This document shows, piece by piece, positions 11,213 through 25,021 of a stretch of 64,000 nucleotides of DNA. The DNA lies in the NCBI GenBank assembly GCA_958299035.1, contig CATQJL010000223.1, positions 73,701,006-73,765,005 of the forward strand, given 5' to 3'. The position numbers and the translations under genes are program-made. The notes beneath the pieces were generated by a model. It had not been told where the DNA came from. It saw only the letters and a list, made by a program, of their open reading frames with translations, and did not search any database. The DNA comes from Cylicocyclus nassatus. Taxonomy: Eukaryota; Nematoda; Chromadorea; Rhabditida; Strongylidae. Within the stretch, counting starts at the first letter, position 1, and the number at the start of each line of letters is the position of its first letter.

Positions 11213-14200
11213 ATGAGTTGTTCACAGCGGGTAGCGCTTTCAAATATCATTCGAAATGGACACCGATTTGTTCACTTACCACCATCAGTAGCGGCTCAGC
11301 CGACCAGTTCGGATTCAGACCATTCTCCACCCGGTCTTGTGTAAGTGTCATAACATTACAGCCTGTCTCGATGATAGTGTCACAGCTGCAGCTGCTCTTT
11401 TCCTCGTGGCCACCTCGCGCGTGTCTTGCGCAGCGTTCTCGGACGTATTTGGGGGCACCCCACGCTTGTCATCCTTTTAATCGCTGCTTCAGCGTGGAAA
11501 AATCCGCCTCCACGAACGCGGCGCGAGGCCTAAGCGAGGCGGCCGCGAGGACCGAGCTGCTGGAGCTATGACGCTGCCATCGAGACAACATGTAGATATA
11601 TCTTTTTATTTGTGAGAAAGCTAGATTACGTTTTATTTCCTCTTTCAGCCGGTTTTCTGATGTCGTTCTACCGCTGGTAAACTCGTTCAACACTGGTCCA
11701 CATTCCTTGCAATTTTCACCACTTTTGGGTGGGACTCATTGGGTTCCTTCCCTTATACTATCCGGAGCTGGACCACTTACACCTATAGTCGCACAAGGTT
11801 ACGAACATGCCATCTCGTGCAAGGTCCCAAAGAAAGTTAACATTGCCGAAGTAAGTTTCTTTTTTTGCGTCAGTCCTTTCTTTGTATCGTCAAGGTTTGT
11901 ATCCAAAGGTTGGAGTACAAACCGATGATGCTGTACCTGATTTGCCAGAGGTGAAATCTGCATTATCGAAGGAAGAGAAAGCAAAATGGGAGTTAGAAAA
12001 TGCTATAGGAGAGGATCTGTTTAGACAAGGAGACAAGAAGAATGCCATCTTGAGGTATTAAAACTCATCACTTGATTAGGGTTTGTACTGAGTCATAAAG
12101 AGACGCATATTTTCTTTGTTTGTGCCTTCACAGACATTGTTAAAGGGCCTCATGAGCGCAAAAAATTGATTGAGCATTTGGGCACAAGAATTTCTAATGT
12201 GGAAACTTATGGGAAGGGCTGAGAGGCACTGCCAAAACTGCTATGCGGATACTTTATTCACGATCGAGAAATACATTTTTTCAACATATATAACGGAGCT
12301 TGTATTTGCTTGCATGCTATAATGGTTTTAAATTGCTCGTAAGCATTTTTGACCGATTTCTGGAATTTACGCGAAAAGACTAGCAAAGTTGAGTGCATAG
12401 CGATTACGTGTGAACTTGCTCTCCTAGGTCAGCCACTTTGACCTAGTTCTCTGCTATAATCGCGCTACTCATTCGCTATCATTCACCTTGCTCTGCTAAA
12501 ATCTTGTTGGCATTCAGTGGCTGCATTCATCAACGAACCCAATGGGTTCAGCAACTCAGTGGGTTCATGAATCTAGCACTCCCAAGTTTTAGCGCTTAGT
12601 CCATTTTGCTGCCGTGACATGTCGATTAGGTTGCAGATCGGGTTACCTATTTCAGGCTCCAAAGAAAGCGATTTTCGTCGAAACTTCAGCCGTTAACTAT
12701 TTACCATTATCGATAACGGTTCAAAATCAACACAGAAGATGACACGATCCAACAAGAGGTTCATAGAAAGTCTTACATGTCATTTTTTGGCGGTGCCAAA
12801 TAGCCCTCCCCCTCCTCCATCTTTTTCCACTTAGGCAGCTCATTGCCCGGGGTTTGCCTGTACCTGCCATCAATATATTCAAAATGTGCATCTCTTTTGT
12901 CCTTGAGCAAATGTACCTATTGTTAAATTTTAGGTTTCAAGCTGCTGCTTCTCACGGAATTGCTGATGCTATGAACAAATTAGCTGAATTTCTTTACTCT
13001 GGAAAGGAAGTCGTTGCAGATAAAGCTAAGGTCAGATTCGTTCTTGCTTTTGCGCATTTTTCGTTCTTCTTGCTCATTGTTAGTATCGCTCAGATTTGTT
13101 AGGTCCTCAGTTACATGTTTCCTAACATTTCATTATCTAGGAAATTTTTACTTTAATCCTTGACAAAAATGAGTGTTTGAATGTCCTTTGGTCACTTGGA
13201 GTTGCATATTGATGCAAGAGATAGGAAAGTGCAAAGGGAAAATTCTAGGTGCTAGGATGCATTGATTCTCGCACTTCTTATGGGGGCTTGCAAAAACTGC
13301 TCTTAATTGGCTGGTAAGCGGGATCAGGATGAAGCTAATTGCTGGAAAGTTCGCGCATAAGACTCAGATAAACTTGCCAGATGACTTTCGTTCGCAAATG
13401 AGCCTTTGCAAAGATCTATGTTTTTGCTTGTCCTTCTACTAATTAGTTTTCCAGGCATTGAATTTGTGGGAACAAGCAGCAGCTTTGGGACAAGTGGATG
13501 CTATATATTCACTAGCGGTGTATCATATCAGTGCTGCAAATGATGGAGACAAGACCGCTGATAAATTGAAAGGGCTGCGTTTGATGCGCAGGGCAGCAGC
13601 TGGAGGTTCGTTTCATTCTGCAAAAATTTTTGGTTGATTTTTGGAGTTCGATTCAGCCTGTGTTCATAGAAATATCTCGTACTTCGCAAGTTTTTTTTTA
13701 CCACATTTCCCATGTGTTTTCGAAAAGCATGTTCTTAATTTTGGTATTTTGTTGCAAAATATAATTGAACTCACCCTGTCTTCTGCACTACCTTGCGGAG
13801 TGATTGTCGCAAGGGATTGGCTAACCTCTTTCGTCCCTGCGGCAAATCTGTAGTGCTTGCTACTCAAGGCTTAGGAACAGCTCTCCCGTGTTCGTGCACA
13901 TGAGGTTAAAGAGATTTTTCTAGCCAGAGACCAAACATGTACAAAGCTAAAAGACTGTTTCCAAGGTGAAAAGCAACAATCATGAGAAGCTTTGAAATTC
14001 CATGATCTGGAAATTACTATTTTTCAAAGGCTGCCAGAGTTAGCTTATCATGACATAAGATTAGGTTTTTTGCTTTGATAAAAGAAACTCTTTCCTTTTT
14101 GAAGGGCCTCGATCTTTTTCTGCTTTCAAATGCAGTTTATGACAGGCTTGTCAGATAGTTGAATCACTTTAAATGAGGTGATTCACTGCATCATCTGACT

Positions 14201-15270
14201 CGCGTATCACAGCAGAATAAGTAGGGAGACGACATAATCCTCTCTTTCGAACAAACCTACGACGATTGGATTCACCTTAAAAGCAGCGTCCAGGCAAGTC
14301 TGGACCTATGGGGATTTTACGTGGAAAGTACTTTTGGGTCCCTAACTAAGCCACTGCCCAACCGGCAGCTCAGGTAGTGCCCTAACGCCTGAGATATTCC
14401 CCTCGAAACTGGACCCCGCGACCGTGTTTCGCATGGATTCATGGCGCAAAGCGTGGATCCTGGCGCGAAACTGCCATGAATCCATGCGAATACGTTCGCG
14501 GGGGCCAGTTTCGAGGGGAATATCTCAGCCATTAGAGCACTACCTGAGCTGCCGCTTGGGCAGTGCCTTAGTTAGGGCCCCAAAAGTACTTTCCACGTAA
14601 AAGCCCCATAGGTCTAGATCTGCCTGGACGCTGCCTTTAAGGAATCAGTCTGGGACTAAGTCATTCGCTAGGAATCTTGAGCAAACTCGCGTTGACCCTA
14701 TCGTTTCCTTCCCCACCTTATGGTTGACATTATTAGTAGTGCAAAGATTTTTCAATCATGGTATCAGCTGATCTTCATCTAAATGTCTTGGGAATGAAAG
14801 CTACCGTTAGTGATGCAGCCAGCTTTTTGCTACCACATAAAGCTCTTTGCTGCGATTTGATGTAAATTGAATCATATGTGCTTAAATTTGTTTACAATTT
14901 CCTCCTATTCTGTCGCGTTCGGAAAATAAAGAGGGACGCACTCTGTGCCAATTTCCCTAAGCTCCTATCTGGATATGCTTCTCAGTTAGAGCACTTGATT
15001 TTCTTTGTGATTTTTGCTCTTACATTGTCTTAACTTTATCTCTCTTATTTAGGAAATCCACACGCAGCGTTTTATCTGGTTATCCGCTATATTCGTGACT
15101 CGGATATGGAATCAGCCAAGAAGATGATCTCCACAGCTGCACGTGATAAGACCTACGCAGCTAAGATGCGCGCTTGGACTGAAGAAGAAGACTTCCCGTC
15201 CAAGTTCTCCGCTCTTATACTGAAAGAAGTGAGCGCAAGCCAAAATTTTGAAGTAAAATTGAAGAGCTGA
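11213..15270 (+). CDS. Sel1-repeat protein, possibly mitochondrial
   Basis: Exons: 11213-11340, 11649-11850, 11909-12054, 12934-13030, 13455-13605, 15053 to a stop at 15270 (about 313 residues). Phases join throughout. The N-terminus MSCSQRVALSNIIRNGHRF is basic, Ser-rich and free of acidic residues, as in mitochondrial presequences. From about residue 160 there are Sel1 (TPR-like) repeats: FQAAASHGIADAMNKLAEF, then LWEQAAALGQVDAIYSLAVY, then MRRAAAGGNPHAAFYLV. Such repeats are protein-binding scaffolds. The start of exon 3 is uncertain: 11895 has the more usual spacing but the wrong phase, while 11909 (CCAAAG acceptor) restores the frame. At 15228 the sequence GAA|GTGAGC could instead be a donor, joined in phase to a candidate exon at 24252. 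I do not assign an orthologue. Confidence 0.75.
11364..11587. mobile_element. TIR element in intron 1 of the Sel1 gene
   Basis: It starts TGTCTCGATGATAGTGTCAC. Its end is the inverted match GCTATGACGCTGCCATCGAGACA with a few mismatches, giving arms of about 30 bp. The interior is GC-rich and non-coding. A relative with the same left arm lies at 61228. Confidence 0.65.
12518..12580. repeat. Fragment of the ACCCAGTGGGT foldback family
   Basis: GCATTCATCAACGAACCCAA followed by GGGTTCAGCAACTCAGTGGGTTCATGAAT resembles the left end of the element at 6751. Only about 60 bp remain. It lies in intron 3 of the Sel1 gene. Confidence 0.55.
14275..14642. mobile_element. Palindromic 368-bp element, copy B of the TTAAAGGCAGCGTC family
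   Basis: Almost the whole element is one inverted repeat, from CCTTAAAAGCAGCGTCCAGG to CCTGGACGCTGCCTTTAAGG. The only asymmetric part is a central loop of about 35 bp between CATGG and CCATG, which includes GTGGATCC. It is non-coding and lies in intron 5 of the Sel1 gene. A very similar copy lies at 62348-62714, with the loop in the opposite orientation. Confidence 0.85.
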
Positions 15271-18200
15271 TATTGACCATGACTACGATATCAATTTTTG
15301 ACTAGGCATTTGATTTTTCGTTGCTGTTTACTATGATTATGATGAATTGTGAATTACCTTGGGTTTCATTTACTAGTTCAGCTATTTCGTTATCTTTTGG
15401 TAGAATTCAGTGATTCTTTTGTGGTAATAGCTTTATTAGGTGTAGTGTTTGTTAGAGTGTGTCTATATAGTCGCTGTCTGCCTCACATATCTTGCTCATC
15501 GAATAACAAATCGTGTCTATTTTGTCGGTGTATATTGTGTGTACATATCCTTGTGTTTGTTTTCGCCTGTTAGTCGTAGATAGGTAGACAGCGTAATTGC
15601 TGCATAAAGTCTTGAGGATCTTCTTCCTTGTTCTTGATAGATGGGAAGGTGCCACTGTTCACTTACATGCTTCAGGAATGAAGTTGTTGTTTCTTATTTT
15701 TGCGCCAGATATCATTAATATACAAGCTGAGAAAATTCTGCGGCTTGTTCGTCTCTTTGAGGATTATGGCCCATTATCCTTTGGGAAAAATGCGATTGTT
15801 TACTTTTCCGAGTCCATCTAACCGCTAATCCCACTTGTCTTTTTTTCCTATAGGATGTTGTCTCTAATCTTTTTTGAATGCAAAGACTTTGAATGCAGTA
15901 ATCTTGTACTGCTATGTATCGAACTTTTTCTTTGTTGCTAGAACCATAACCTCCCTCCAACTTCTCCATACTTTGCTATTTGTTGGTTTTGCTTTTTTCG
16001 TGATTTATGGCCTATGAGCCTTAATGTCCTAGATCAGAATCTGTTATCGTTTAGAGACTATGATGCACGCTCTTTCTGGTTGGCTGGAATACAGTCGTTT
16101 TCCACCTGTTCTGATATTTACCACTTTGAGCACATCTAGTCAGTAGTCTAGAATTCTTTAGCAGCTCAGACGATCTGTCTGAATCGTCTAATGTATTCAC
16201 TTCCGCTTTAAATGAGTGATGAATTATCCGCGATATGAGATGTGAACTAGCAATGAAAGGTGTTATAATAACGTAAACAGCACTGACAGGTGCGTTTATC
16301 TTATTGGCTGATATCTTTTTATTAGTTTGTTTGTACTTTTTTTTTCTCTTTCAACCACTGAGGTGGAATAATGCATCGAGTATTCTTCTTTTTCCATTTT
16401 GAATTCAATCTAGCCATTTTCTCTCTCCCTCTCTGCTCACAAATGATTATTTTTCATTTCTTTGGAATTGGATTTTTCCATCTTTCTTTGCAGAAATCTT
16501 CATAATTGAGTTGGTGTGATCTATATCTGCTACTCCACAGATTCTCAGCAATGCAAAGCGCCTCATAAATTTTGTTCTTATCTCTGCGCTTTGCAGCCGT
16601 TTCCCCATCAGCACTTTTTCCAAAAAATTCTGCGAATGACGTCTTTTTGAATAATTTTCTGTTTTTGAACTCGGGAGTGTGCCCGAACCTAAAGTCCATC
16701 ATCATCACTTTTTTTGCAAAAAATTCAGGGTTTTTATTGTTTTCTAGTTATACTCGCATAGGGTGCACTTTTCAATGAGTGATGTTCTTACCAATTTTTT
16801 CTTGATCATTGTAGTTTAGCAGTGTGATTTTGCACAGGGTTATGGATGAACGTTTGTCGATACTTTTTGAGCAAGCCAGAATGCTACATAGTTAAGATGA
16901 ACAGAGGTAACTTTTCGTGACTATTTATTTACCTTCTTTTGTTGGACTTGTTGCTCGGCATTTTGTTAATCGCTTTACAAATCCAATTTCCCGCTTCGCA
17001 CGGTCTCACCTGTGCACGTTAAAAAACTCATCTTCGATTTCGCCGAACGTCTCTCAATTTCTCCATCGATTCGCTGCGTTTTTTTTTTCAAGTATTCTAG
17101 ACATTCATTTTTTGCCATCGTTTTCGCGCGCATTCGTGCATTCCTTTTTCTTCGAACGCCTTCCCATGCGAAGCAACCGCCCCATATAACACTAGTTTAT
17201 TCCACATCGTGCTCGATGTGCGAACTAGACTACTACTGTGAATGTGCTTGTTTTCGTCGTTGAGGCTTGCCCGTGCCCGCGTTCGAGCTGTTTTCGTGCT
17301 TTCCCCCATTGACGCTGCGCTGCCCTCGATGTGAGAGCCGAGCCCGAGCGAGATGTTCTCTGCACGCGTTGTTAACTACTCATATCATTCCTGGGATTTT
17401 TTGGACCATGCAAGCTTAATCATGACTTTTATCCGGGTGGAATGTAGGGATTCTGTCGAAGTGTTCATTGGAAGTAGGAAATCTTCGAGGAAAATGCCAC
17501 AAAATTGTTTTCATGTGCACTTACCGAATGGCAAAAAAGTTTGTGGTCATTTGAAGTTGCAGGAACCGTTCAGTTCTTTGTAGTCGCACTCATCTGCATG
17601 TATCTACGTGACTGCACTATCTTCTGAAATTGCAGCAAGCTGACGGCACCATGGTTTTTATCTTCATCATTTTCTTTTACTCAATCGTCGTTTTATGAGA
17701 ATCCTTTGATAACGATAAAATGTTTACAAATCAGTGCAGATTCCAATAGTGGTGCAATTACACAAAGTGCTGAGATGAGGACTGCTGACAAAAATCCGCA
17801 ATTAATCTGAAATTATTCTTTGAACTATTATTAGAATGTCTAGTCGCGATTCACTTTCTTTTGAAACCTGCCATTTTGTCAATGTTCACCTACTTCTAAT
17901 CATTTGAAAGTTTTGATTTCATAAGAATTGATTAGACACCAACTATTTTTCTTGCAGACTTGATTTGAAAGTCCTCTGATCGAGCATTATCTTTGCTATC
18001 GCGCCACAACAATCTTTTAAGTGTTTTCCATCGTTGTTTTCTTCGTTTCAAATTACGTCTCCCTCTCAACCTTGCTGTTCTCCACATATCCAACGGCCCT
18101 ACATGTCTCATTCCTCAATCGAATGTGTTATTATAATCTCACGAGGTGTCATAATGCCTGCTCAGCCATCCATGCGCCTGAGGCATAGATAATATGAGTG

Positions 18201-21200
18201 TATACAGGTAATGCTATTTGTTTGCTCAACGGGTGATAAAGCGAAGAAGCTTTGTTAGGGGTTGGAAAGGAAAAAAAAATGTAGTCACGCGTTTTCTCTG
18301 AAAATTGAAGCTATTCATTACTTTTTTATGCAGGATACACTTGGGTACATTATGGCAATGTTTCATCTTTTTGTACAAATGAATTTGTATTAAATCTTTT
18401 CTCGATTTGCCATATATTCTAAAGGACCTGATAGATGTCATGAGAATAAAGCATTTTTTGGATTCATAGTGGAGTTATTTGTTAGTTGAAATTGTGTGCT
18501 GCAGATCAAAATCTCGCGAGTTTTGCTTACAAGTTTGGGGCGTTTATTCACTTATTTCAGAAATCCACGCAAGGTGCGCAAGGAAAAATTGAATAGAACT
18601 CAAACAAACAGTCACCGGCACCCCTAGCCTTTGGGAAAAAATGGATATTTTTGCACATTTCACCTTGGGTCCCGTGGTCATCACCTTGCGAAATATTGAA
18701 ATATACTTACATAGGTTATAAAGTCTGCAATTGATTTGTTTATTCTTGTAAGTAATCAAAATGATTTCTAAAATCCTTGAAAGTTCAAGCTAGCCCTGTA
18801 AAAAATTTTCTCGGGCTGTGGCTGCTGCCACGCCCCATTCTTCTAGATTTTAGGGGTTTGGGCGCAAAAATTTTGTGAAAACCCAAAAAATTTTTCGGAG
18901 CATCTGAAAAAAACTTTTTGCCGCTCGTCCCCCCCCCCCCATTTCCCTCTCGGACGAGAATCCTGGGACCGTCACTGGTGAAAACATGTCACTGATAATC
19001 TCTCGACACATTATCTCATCAAAACACTTTTTACTACTGCTCATCAGTGGGTAGTCGTAAGGTTCAGCATGTGATGTGTATACTCACACATCGTGTGCTG
19101 TACTTTACATTGACTTTTCAGTAGCTCTATTACACCTCTTGTAGCGGGAGTCGAATAGTCTACATCACAGTAGGTGGCGCTTACCTTGCATTGAACCGGT
19201 TTCTAGTCTTTGAATGAGGTCTAGTGTGTCCTTGATTGCGTCTGCAGATGTGTTCAGATCGTTTGAAGTTATAGATTTGTTCCTTTCGTTCACTCTTTAG
19301 GTTTGATTTTTGTTGTTTAGCTCATCCTGGGCTTTTTCTTTCATTTCCTCAAGGTTAGGACGAGTATTTGATTCAGCTAAAGAACTGACAGCAAGTTTCC
19401 TTCGATACTTCAGTTTTAACCCACTGATGATAGCAAGGTTAATCGACCAATGAGCACTACTTTTTGCTATCTTTTCATCACTGATGGTTAAATTCTCAGT
19501 TGATGTTGGCATAGCATAGGATTGTTTGTCGAAGCCTTACCTATTGTCCAAGGGTTCTGGAAGAGAGGAAATTCTAGTTAAAAAAAGAAACGGTTATGGG
19601 CCACAAGTGTTCAAGTCATCGCCAAAGAGGTTGCTCTTCAAATTGTTGCTCGCATTTTTGTCCACCATTTTTGAACGAATTTGTTCCTCTGTCATAACAC
19701 TGGTATTTGCTAAATTATGAATTGTCTCTCTAGGATCAATATGAGTATCTCCAATTGTTTGAATCGAAAGAAAGGGAACGACAAATCCCGGCTTCTGGGA
19801 GAAGTGGAACAGCTATGAACAGAATCTGCTAGCAATATCCACACCTATAAAAACTGTAATGCATATTCAAGTAATTTGAGAAAATTGCTCCCAATAATTC
19901 TTTATTTTACGTTTTTCTTTTCCCAAAATCGTTTTACGCGCCGAAATAATCTTGGGAAATTCATAAATGTCGGCAGTATATCTTTAAGATGGTGAGAACG
20001 GCACGCCTTGCTCTAGCTACGTGCGTCTTTGAATTTATAAGAAAATCATTAGTTCTGCTATTTCTTTTGAAAGGTGCTCATCTTCTCTAATTACCTATAC
20101 CCCGTGCGTTTGATTTGAACCTATCATTAGTATATACCTAAATGTTAGTTCTGTGAATAAATAATAGTTTTGCCGACACCCTCAAGTCCCTTGTGGATAA
20201 TTTGCGGAACTAACAGCTTGAAACCAAAGAACAGTGCGATGAAAAGCTTTTTCGAGTGGCCACGACCCCCCATTTGCATAGATGAAGCAGCCATCTTGCT
20301 CGTTCCGGGAGATACGACAAAGCTGCACTCGAATAAAATTTCACAATCCCTCGGTGCACTTTTTGTTTACCCAAAATTCTCGTCAATTTTATCGAGTAGG
20401 CGCACTATATGGATGCTGGAGGGTTTTGCGCTGCTCGTAATCCGTTTCTTCATGCTCAGACCTTCTGCCTTGATGTATTTTTGATTTTTTTCATCATTTA
20501 CTGGGATCCTGTAGGTGCTAAGTGCGAGATTGTTCGCTGAAGCTTGATTGGAATGAAAATCGCTTCTTTAAACATTCCAAAATATGAATGGAGCTATGAA
20601 AGTCGCGCCAGCAATTGCATAGCCAATCGTGGCTCGAGCGGGTATGATTGGTTGGCCTGCCACTCGCGCCACGCCCATTCAGTATTATATCTTTGAAAGT
20701 GAAAAAAAAACATCTTTTACTTTAGAAGCTTCGCATACTTGTCATCTTTTCCAGAATCTCTAGAAGTAATGAGAAAACAATGTTGAGGATCTGTTCAAAC
20801 GCTATCTTCTATCTGCAAACTCTGTTACTGCATCATTTTTGTTTAATTTTGTTTTACCTGATTCTTGGGCCTCTTGGATATTCTGAGTATGGAAAGTATT
20901 TTGATGTCCAGAATGTGAAATACCGCTTTTTTACTTAATATCAAATGAGTGGAGTTGGATGGGCGTGGCGCAATTTCATTGCTAATTTCCGCTCATGCGG
21001 GTAGGGGTACTTGGCGGATCATCTGGCTCATCTGGAATGAGTCAGCCTCCTGCAGTACCACATTTTATTACTCTTTGTTACCTTATTTTCACTGTGGTAC
21101 AGAAAGAAACCCCCGATATGTCGTGGAAACGAATTGAATGTTCACTTCATTATCTTTTACGAGCATATTAGTACATAAAATTCGCTAGAGCGCAGGGGAG

Positions 21201-23789
21201 GTACTTTTGCAAGCCTTTTTCATTGATAAAATATGCTCTGGGGTATATTGCGATGACCTTTTCTTTCATTACTGAATCAATTAATCTCCCTCAAAAGGCC
21301 GTATTTGCACAATACTTGATCAAATTGTATCTCTTGTCTGTCAGAAGTCATATAAAGCTAACATTTTCGTGCACTTGCCATATTATGGCTGTGTCCTTTT
21401 GACATGCTCTATGCTTTTTTAAAAAGCGAAAATTTCAATGGTAATGTCAGCTCATTATCCGCATATCCTACTTATGACGCTTTACATTTGCTTTCGACAT
21501 AGACGCATTGCTGTTGTCCTTTGTATGTCTAATTTATTCATAGAAGGGTAAGCATTGAAAGCTCATGACTTGGGGGGGGGGGGCGGAAGAAGGGAGGGAG
21601 AGCTAGAAGCTAGAAGTACGGAGCTCAAAGCTCGCTCAAAGTGGAGTCGGCCTGGTGGTCCAGACGGCGCTCAATCAGCTGCGCCCTTTTGTCTCTTTTC
21701 TCTCCCCCCCCCCCTTTCCCTTTTCCCATGAGCTCTTCAGAATCGTAGAAAGTGCTTAAAAGTCTAGAGTTGCAGATTATGCTAGTAAATTACTTTTCTA
21801 AATAATCAAAACCTTTTCAAATAGTAAAATTGAGCATAATCAAAACCTTTTCAAATAGTAAAATTGAGCAAGTAAATTATTTTGTTGTTTTTTTTGTGGA
21901 TTTTTAGTATTCATGAATTGTAACAACCTGTAAGTTTTTGAATGTTTTTGAAGTGAACATTTATTTTGTAAGTGATCAGAATCTTCGTGAATTTCAAATA
22001 TATGCAGTCAAATTATAGTCAGCAAAGTCTACACGAATTAAATTTTGCGTTTTATTTTCTTTGTAAATAATCAAAGTAATCTCAAAGTAATCAGTTTTAT
22101 GAAGTTTGAGTGAGGCTATTGCCGTAGGGCTCAGGCTTGCGAATAGTGTGGAGCACGAAGTTTATTTTGTTAGACACGGTTAATGTCTCCCCCCCCCCTT
22201 CTTTGGAAACTTTTTTTGTAATCCCTCCAACCCAATGGTGCTCCTACCACTACTATGTATAGTAATTGCGTATTTTTTTTGTTAAAATGGACATCTAAAG
22301 GCTGAACTAATCAAGGGTGAAAAAATGAGTATGCTTACTCAGTTCTTACCACTTTTTTGAAGAACCTTATGTAAACCTGTTTTTCATGCATGATCGGTTT
22401 GTTTGCTTTCCTTGAAAAACGTCAACAACAACATTTATAGCCACGGAAAGCTGATTGTTTGTTGGGTACTGCCAATCCAAAAGTCCTGAAATGTTAGAAA
22501 TCTGTGTATTCGAGATTGACTAAGTTTGGGGAATCCGTCTGGCGAATTCTTTTGAACTTCTAAGTTCGCCAGTACTCTTCTATTAAGACCTTTTTGTGAC
22601 TTATCAGCTTTTTCACAGTTGCCTTCTAGTAATCCTTACTTTGTCCTTGTCTGGTTCATTTACATCTTAGCGCTGGGTTCAGTACAAACTCACCTGAAAA
22701 ATTCATTTCGAACTCATTGCTCTTCAGCTACTTTGCATTCATAAGTTCAGAATTCTTTATACGTGTCTCCAAAACGTCCGAATATGTGATTAGCAGAATT
22801 TTTTTTCTGAATCGGGAATGTCCTGCTTCTCACGAAAGTTCGAGGAACTCAGAAGTTTGGTTTTTACTTCGATGGGAAAGTCAATGACTTGTGCATTTCG
22901 AAGAAAGGTTGGAGCACTTTGGTGAATTCTTTTTGCTAGGAGTCTCTCTACGATTTGGAATTTCAGCCTTGGCTTTGGTTCAGAGAACCTCATAAAGTTG
23001 TTGCGTTTTTGCAGTTTTGACTTCTTTAGCTTCTCATGATTGTCCCGGTAAAATGGCTTCAACAACAATTCCCATTTTTTTGCATCGGCTCAAATCTAAT
23101 TTTAAGCTGTCAAAACGATGTTTTTACGCGCTGCCCCTCGTTTTCAGATTCAATTTTCGAGGTGTTGACACATTTCCTTTGTCGCACGCGACTAGATCTT
23201 GGATTCTTTCGAGTCCACATATTGGCCAGACCAATGTAGTTCTAACAAGACGTGCTTGGCTTATTTGTAGCCGTCGGGAGAGTTGTTTTCAGCCTTGAGC
23301 TCCATTTTTACTGCTAATTGTTTTTGTGCGGATATTTTGTACTTCCTGTAATTTATTGAAACTAATTTCCTTTAATGTTTCAGTTTGTTCAATAATGTGG
23401 AGCAATAATTGTCTAGACAACCTCATGTTAGGTGGCTGTGATGGTTTTAGCTTGAATAGGCTTTCTGAGAATATTCTCAAGAATTTTTCATTCTCAAATC
23501 CCTGAATGGGCCGTAATGTTCGGGACTTTACATCGAATCAATTATTTGTAAGACAACTTGCAATGAATCATTTCAATAGTTATATTTTTATATCGGTCGC
23601 CTTTCTAGCATACGAATATAAAGTATTGCTTTAGAACATTTTATTTTTGCCTTTGGAATCTGGAAGGGAGAACATTTTTGCCATTGGAATCTGGAATGAC
23701 CTAATCTGCATGATTTTACCTGAAAGACTCTGTCTACACCAATCTAAGTACCTAAGATTCTTTTGTAGAGAGCGAATGCGAAGTCTCCG
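15271..23789. other. Gene-poor stretch
   Basis: About 8.5 kb of AT-rich DNA with no exon I can defend. It contains a GC-richer island at about 17100-17350, poly-C/poly-G runs (18929-18940, 21572-21583, 21704-21714, 22189-22198) and a short direct repeat of AATCAAAACCTTTTCAAATA at about 21805 and 21838. Minus-strand frames at 19297-19512 and 22790-23480 have a protein-like composition (Lys/Glu/Ser) but no motif I recognise. They may be remnants of a retroelement. This may be promoter space for rabx-5, or a long intron of the Sel1 gene. Confidence 0.45.
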
Positions 23790-23970
23790 CTGAACTCAAG
23801 TGGCAGCTTGTATGACTTGTTTGAGACCGAGAAACTCAACCCTGAACTCTAGCCAGGTACCGTAGTCCCAATCAAACAGTATCCACGAGTACTGTAGTGT
23901 GTGGGATTTTAAGGTCGAATTTCTCGATTTTGAATCATATGAGCTGTCGTTTAGACAATCCCTTGGCCAA
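23790..23970. repeat. Foldback repeat with central GGTACCGTA, copy 1
   Basis: The arms GGCAGCTTGTATGACTTG...ACCGAGAAACTC and their divergent inverted match (to GAATTTCTCGATTTTGAATC and GAGCTGTCG) flank a GGTACCGTAG-type centre. The same layout occurs at 24839-25021 and 33438-33635. Non-coding. Confidence 0.6.
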
Positions 23971-24251
23971 GGCCTTCTCATCAGTTTTGGCATGGGAAAC
24001 TCTTTCCTTGCTGCCTTCAAAAACTTATTTGTTACCATTCGAGCATGAAATAAAATAATTTGTTGCTTTTGAAACCTTTGTTAAGACTACTTTTGTGTAC
24101 AAATTCCTAGCATCAGATTCATCTGAATTTCTATGCACTCTATACATCTCGGATGCAACTTTTATTTCAAATTATAATTTTGCGTCCGAGTATAAAATGT
24201 GATTTTCATGACATTCTCTCGTGTTATCTGTTCTTTGATTACTCGCTACAG

Positions 24252-24458
24252 ACGCATGGATGGCAAGCATTAAAGGATGATTGGTTGTATGGAGATGAGG
24301 ATAGATTGCTTTGGTTAAACTACTTACTCAACATAAGGGTCCCGGCGCCGCTTCCGCTTTCTCGATTCACTCACTCTCGATGGCTTTGGATTATTCCGCA
24401 TTCAATGGCTTTTGACCTCAACTTAGCGCTTGGGGGAGTAGCTGGCTATAGCAGTTAA
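24252..24458 (+). other. Candidate coding exon, gene assignment open
   Basis: An acceptor (CTCGCTACAG) at 24251 is followed by an open frame beginning THGWQALKDDWLYGDEDR and LLWLNYLLNI, ending at a stop at 24458. Composition is protein-like for the first 30 residues. The phase (0) fits a splice from the Sel1 gene's possible donor at 15228, which would mean a 9 kb intron. It could instead belong to an unseen gene or be chance. I recognise no family. Confidence 0.35.
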
Positions 24459-24838
24459 TGCTTCCTCAGTCTGCGATTGGGAGTTCTGTTAACTTCCCGC
24501 TTATTGAATTTTCCTTTTTTCTTTTTTAGAATTTGATTGGAATGGGATTTTTGTAGGCGGAATATCAACGACACTTTATGAATAGAATTTTGCACTCTTG
24601 TTTCTTCAAGTGTAAAACATGAGCATCAAATTGTGAATTGAAAGGAAAGTGCATTTATACGCTTGCATTGTTCGCTTTGAATGCAAATTGGACAAGAAAA
24701 GAGCAGAGAAGTATTGAAAAAAGCTTTGTTGTGCTTTTTCCCTTAGTGAGTCAGTGTAGATGGTAGAACTTTACTTGAGGGTGTACTGTAGTCAAAATAT
24801 GTTCGTTTGTGTGGCTACTGATTTGGAGGCGGCAGCTA

Positions 24839-25021
24839 AGCCATTGCGCAAGCGGCAGTTCAAATGATCTATTCTTAACCGAGAAAATCGCTTTCAAAGT
24901 CTTGCCCAGTACCGTACTTGATGGCGACGGTTGGAAAGAGTACGGTCTGGACGAGAGTTTGGAGTTAAATTTCTCGGCCACGAATGGATCACACGGACTA
25001 CCGTTTGGGCAATGGTCTGAC
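24839..25021. repeat. Foldback repeat with central GTACCGTAC, copy 2
   Basis: The left arm GCCATTGCGCAAGCGGCAGT pairs with the right arm ending ACTACCGTTTGGGCAATGG. Inside are ACCGAGAAAATC and its partner AATTTCTCGGCC, around AGTACCGTACTTGATG. It is the cleanest member of the three-copy family. Non-coding. Confidence 0.7.

Noticed and set aside
19297..23480. Possible retroelement gag remnants on the minus strand
   Set aside because: Lys/Glu/Ser composition hinted at a BEL/Pao-like polyprotein, but no zinc knuckle, protease or reverse transcriptase motif is visible. Kept only as a note.
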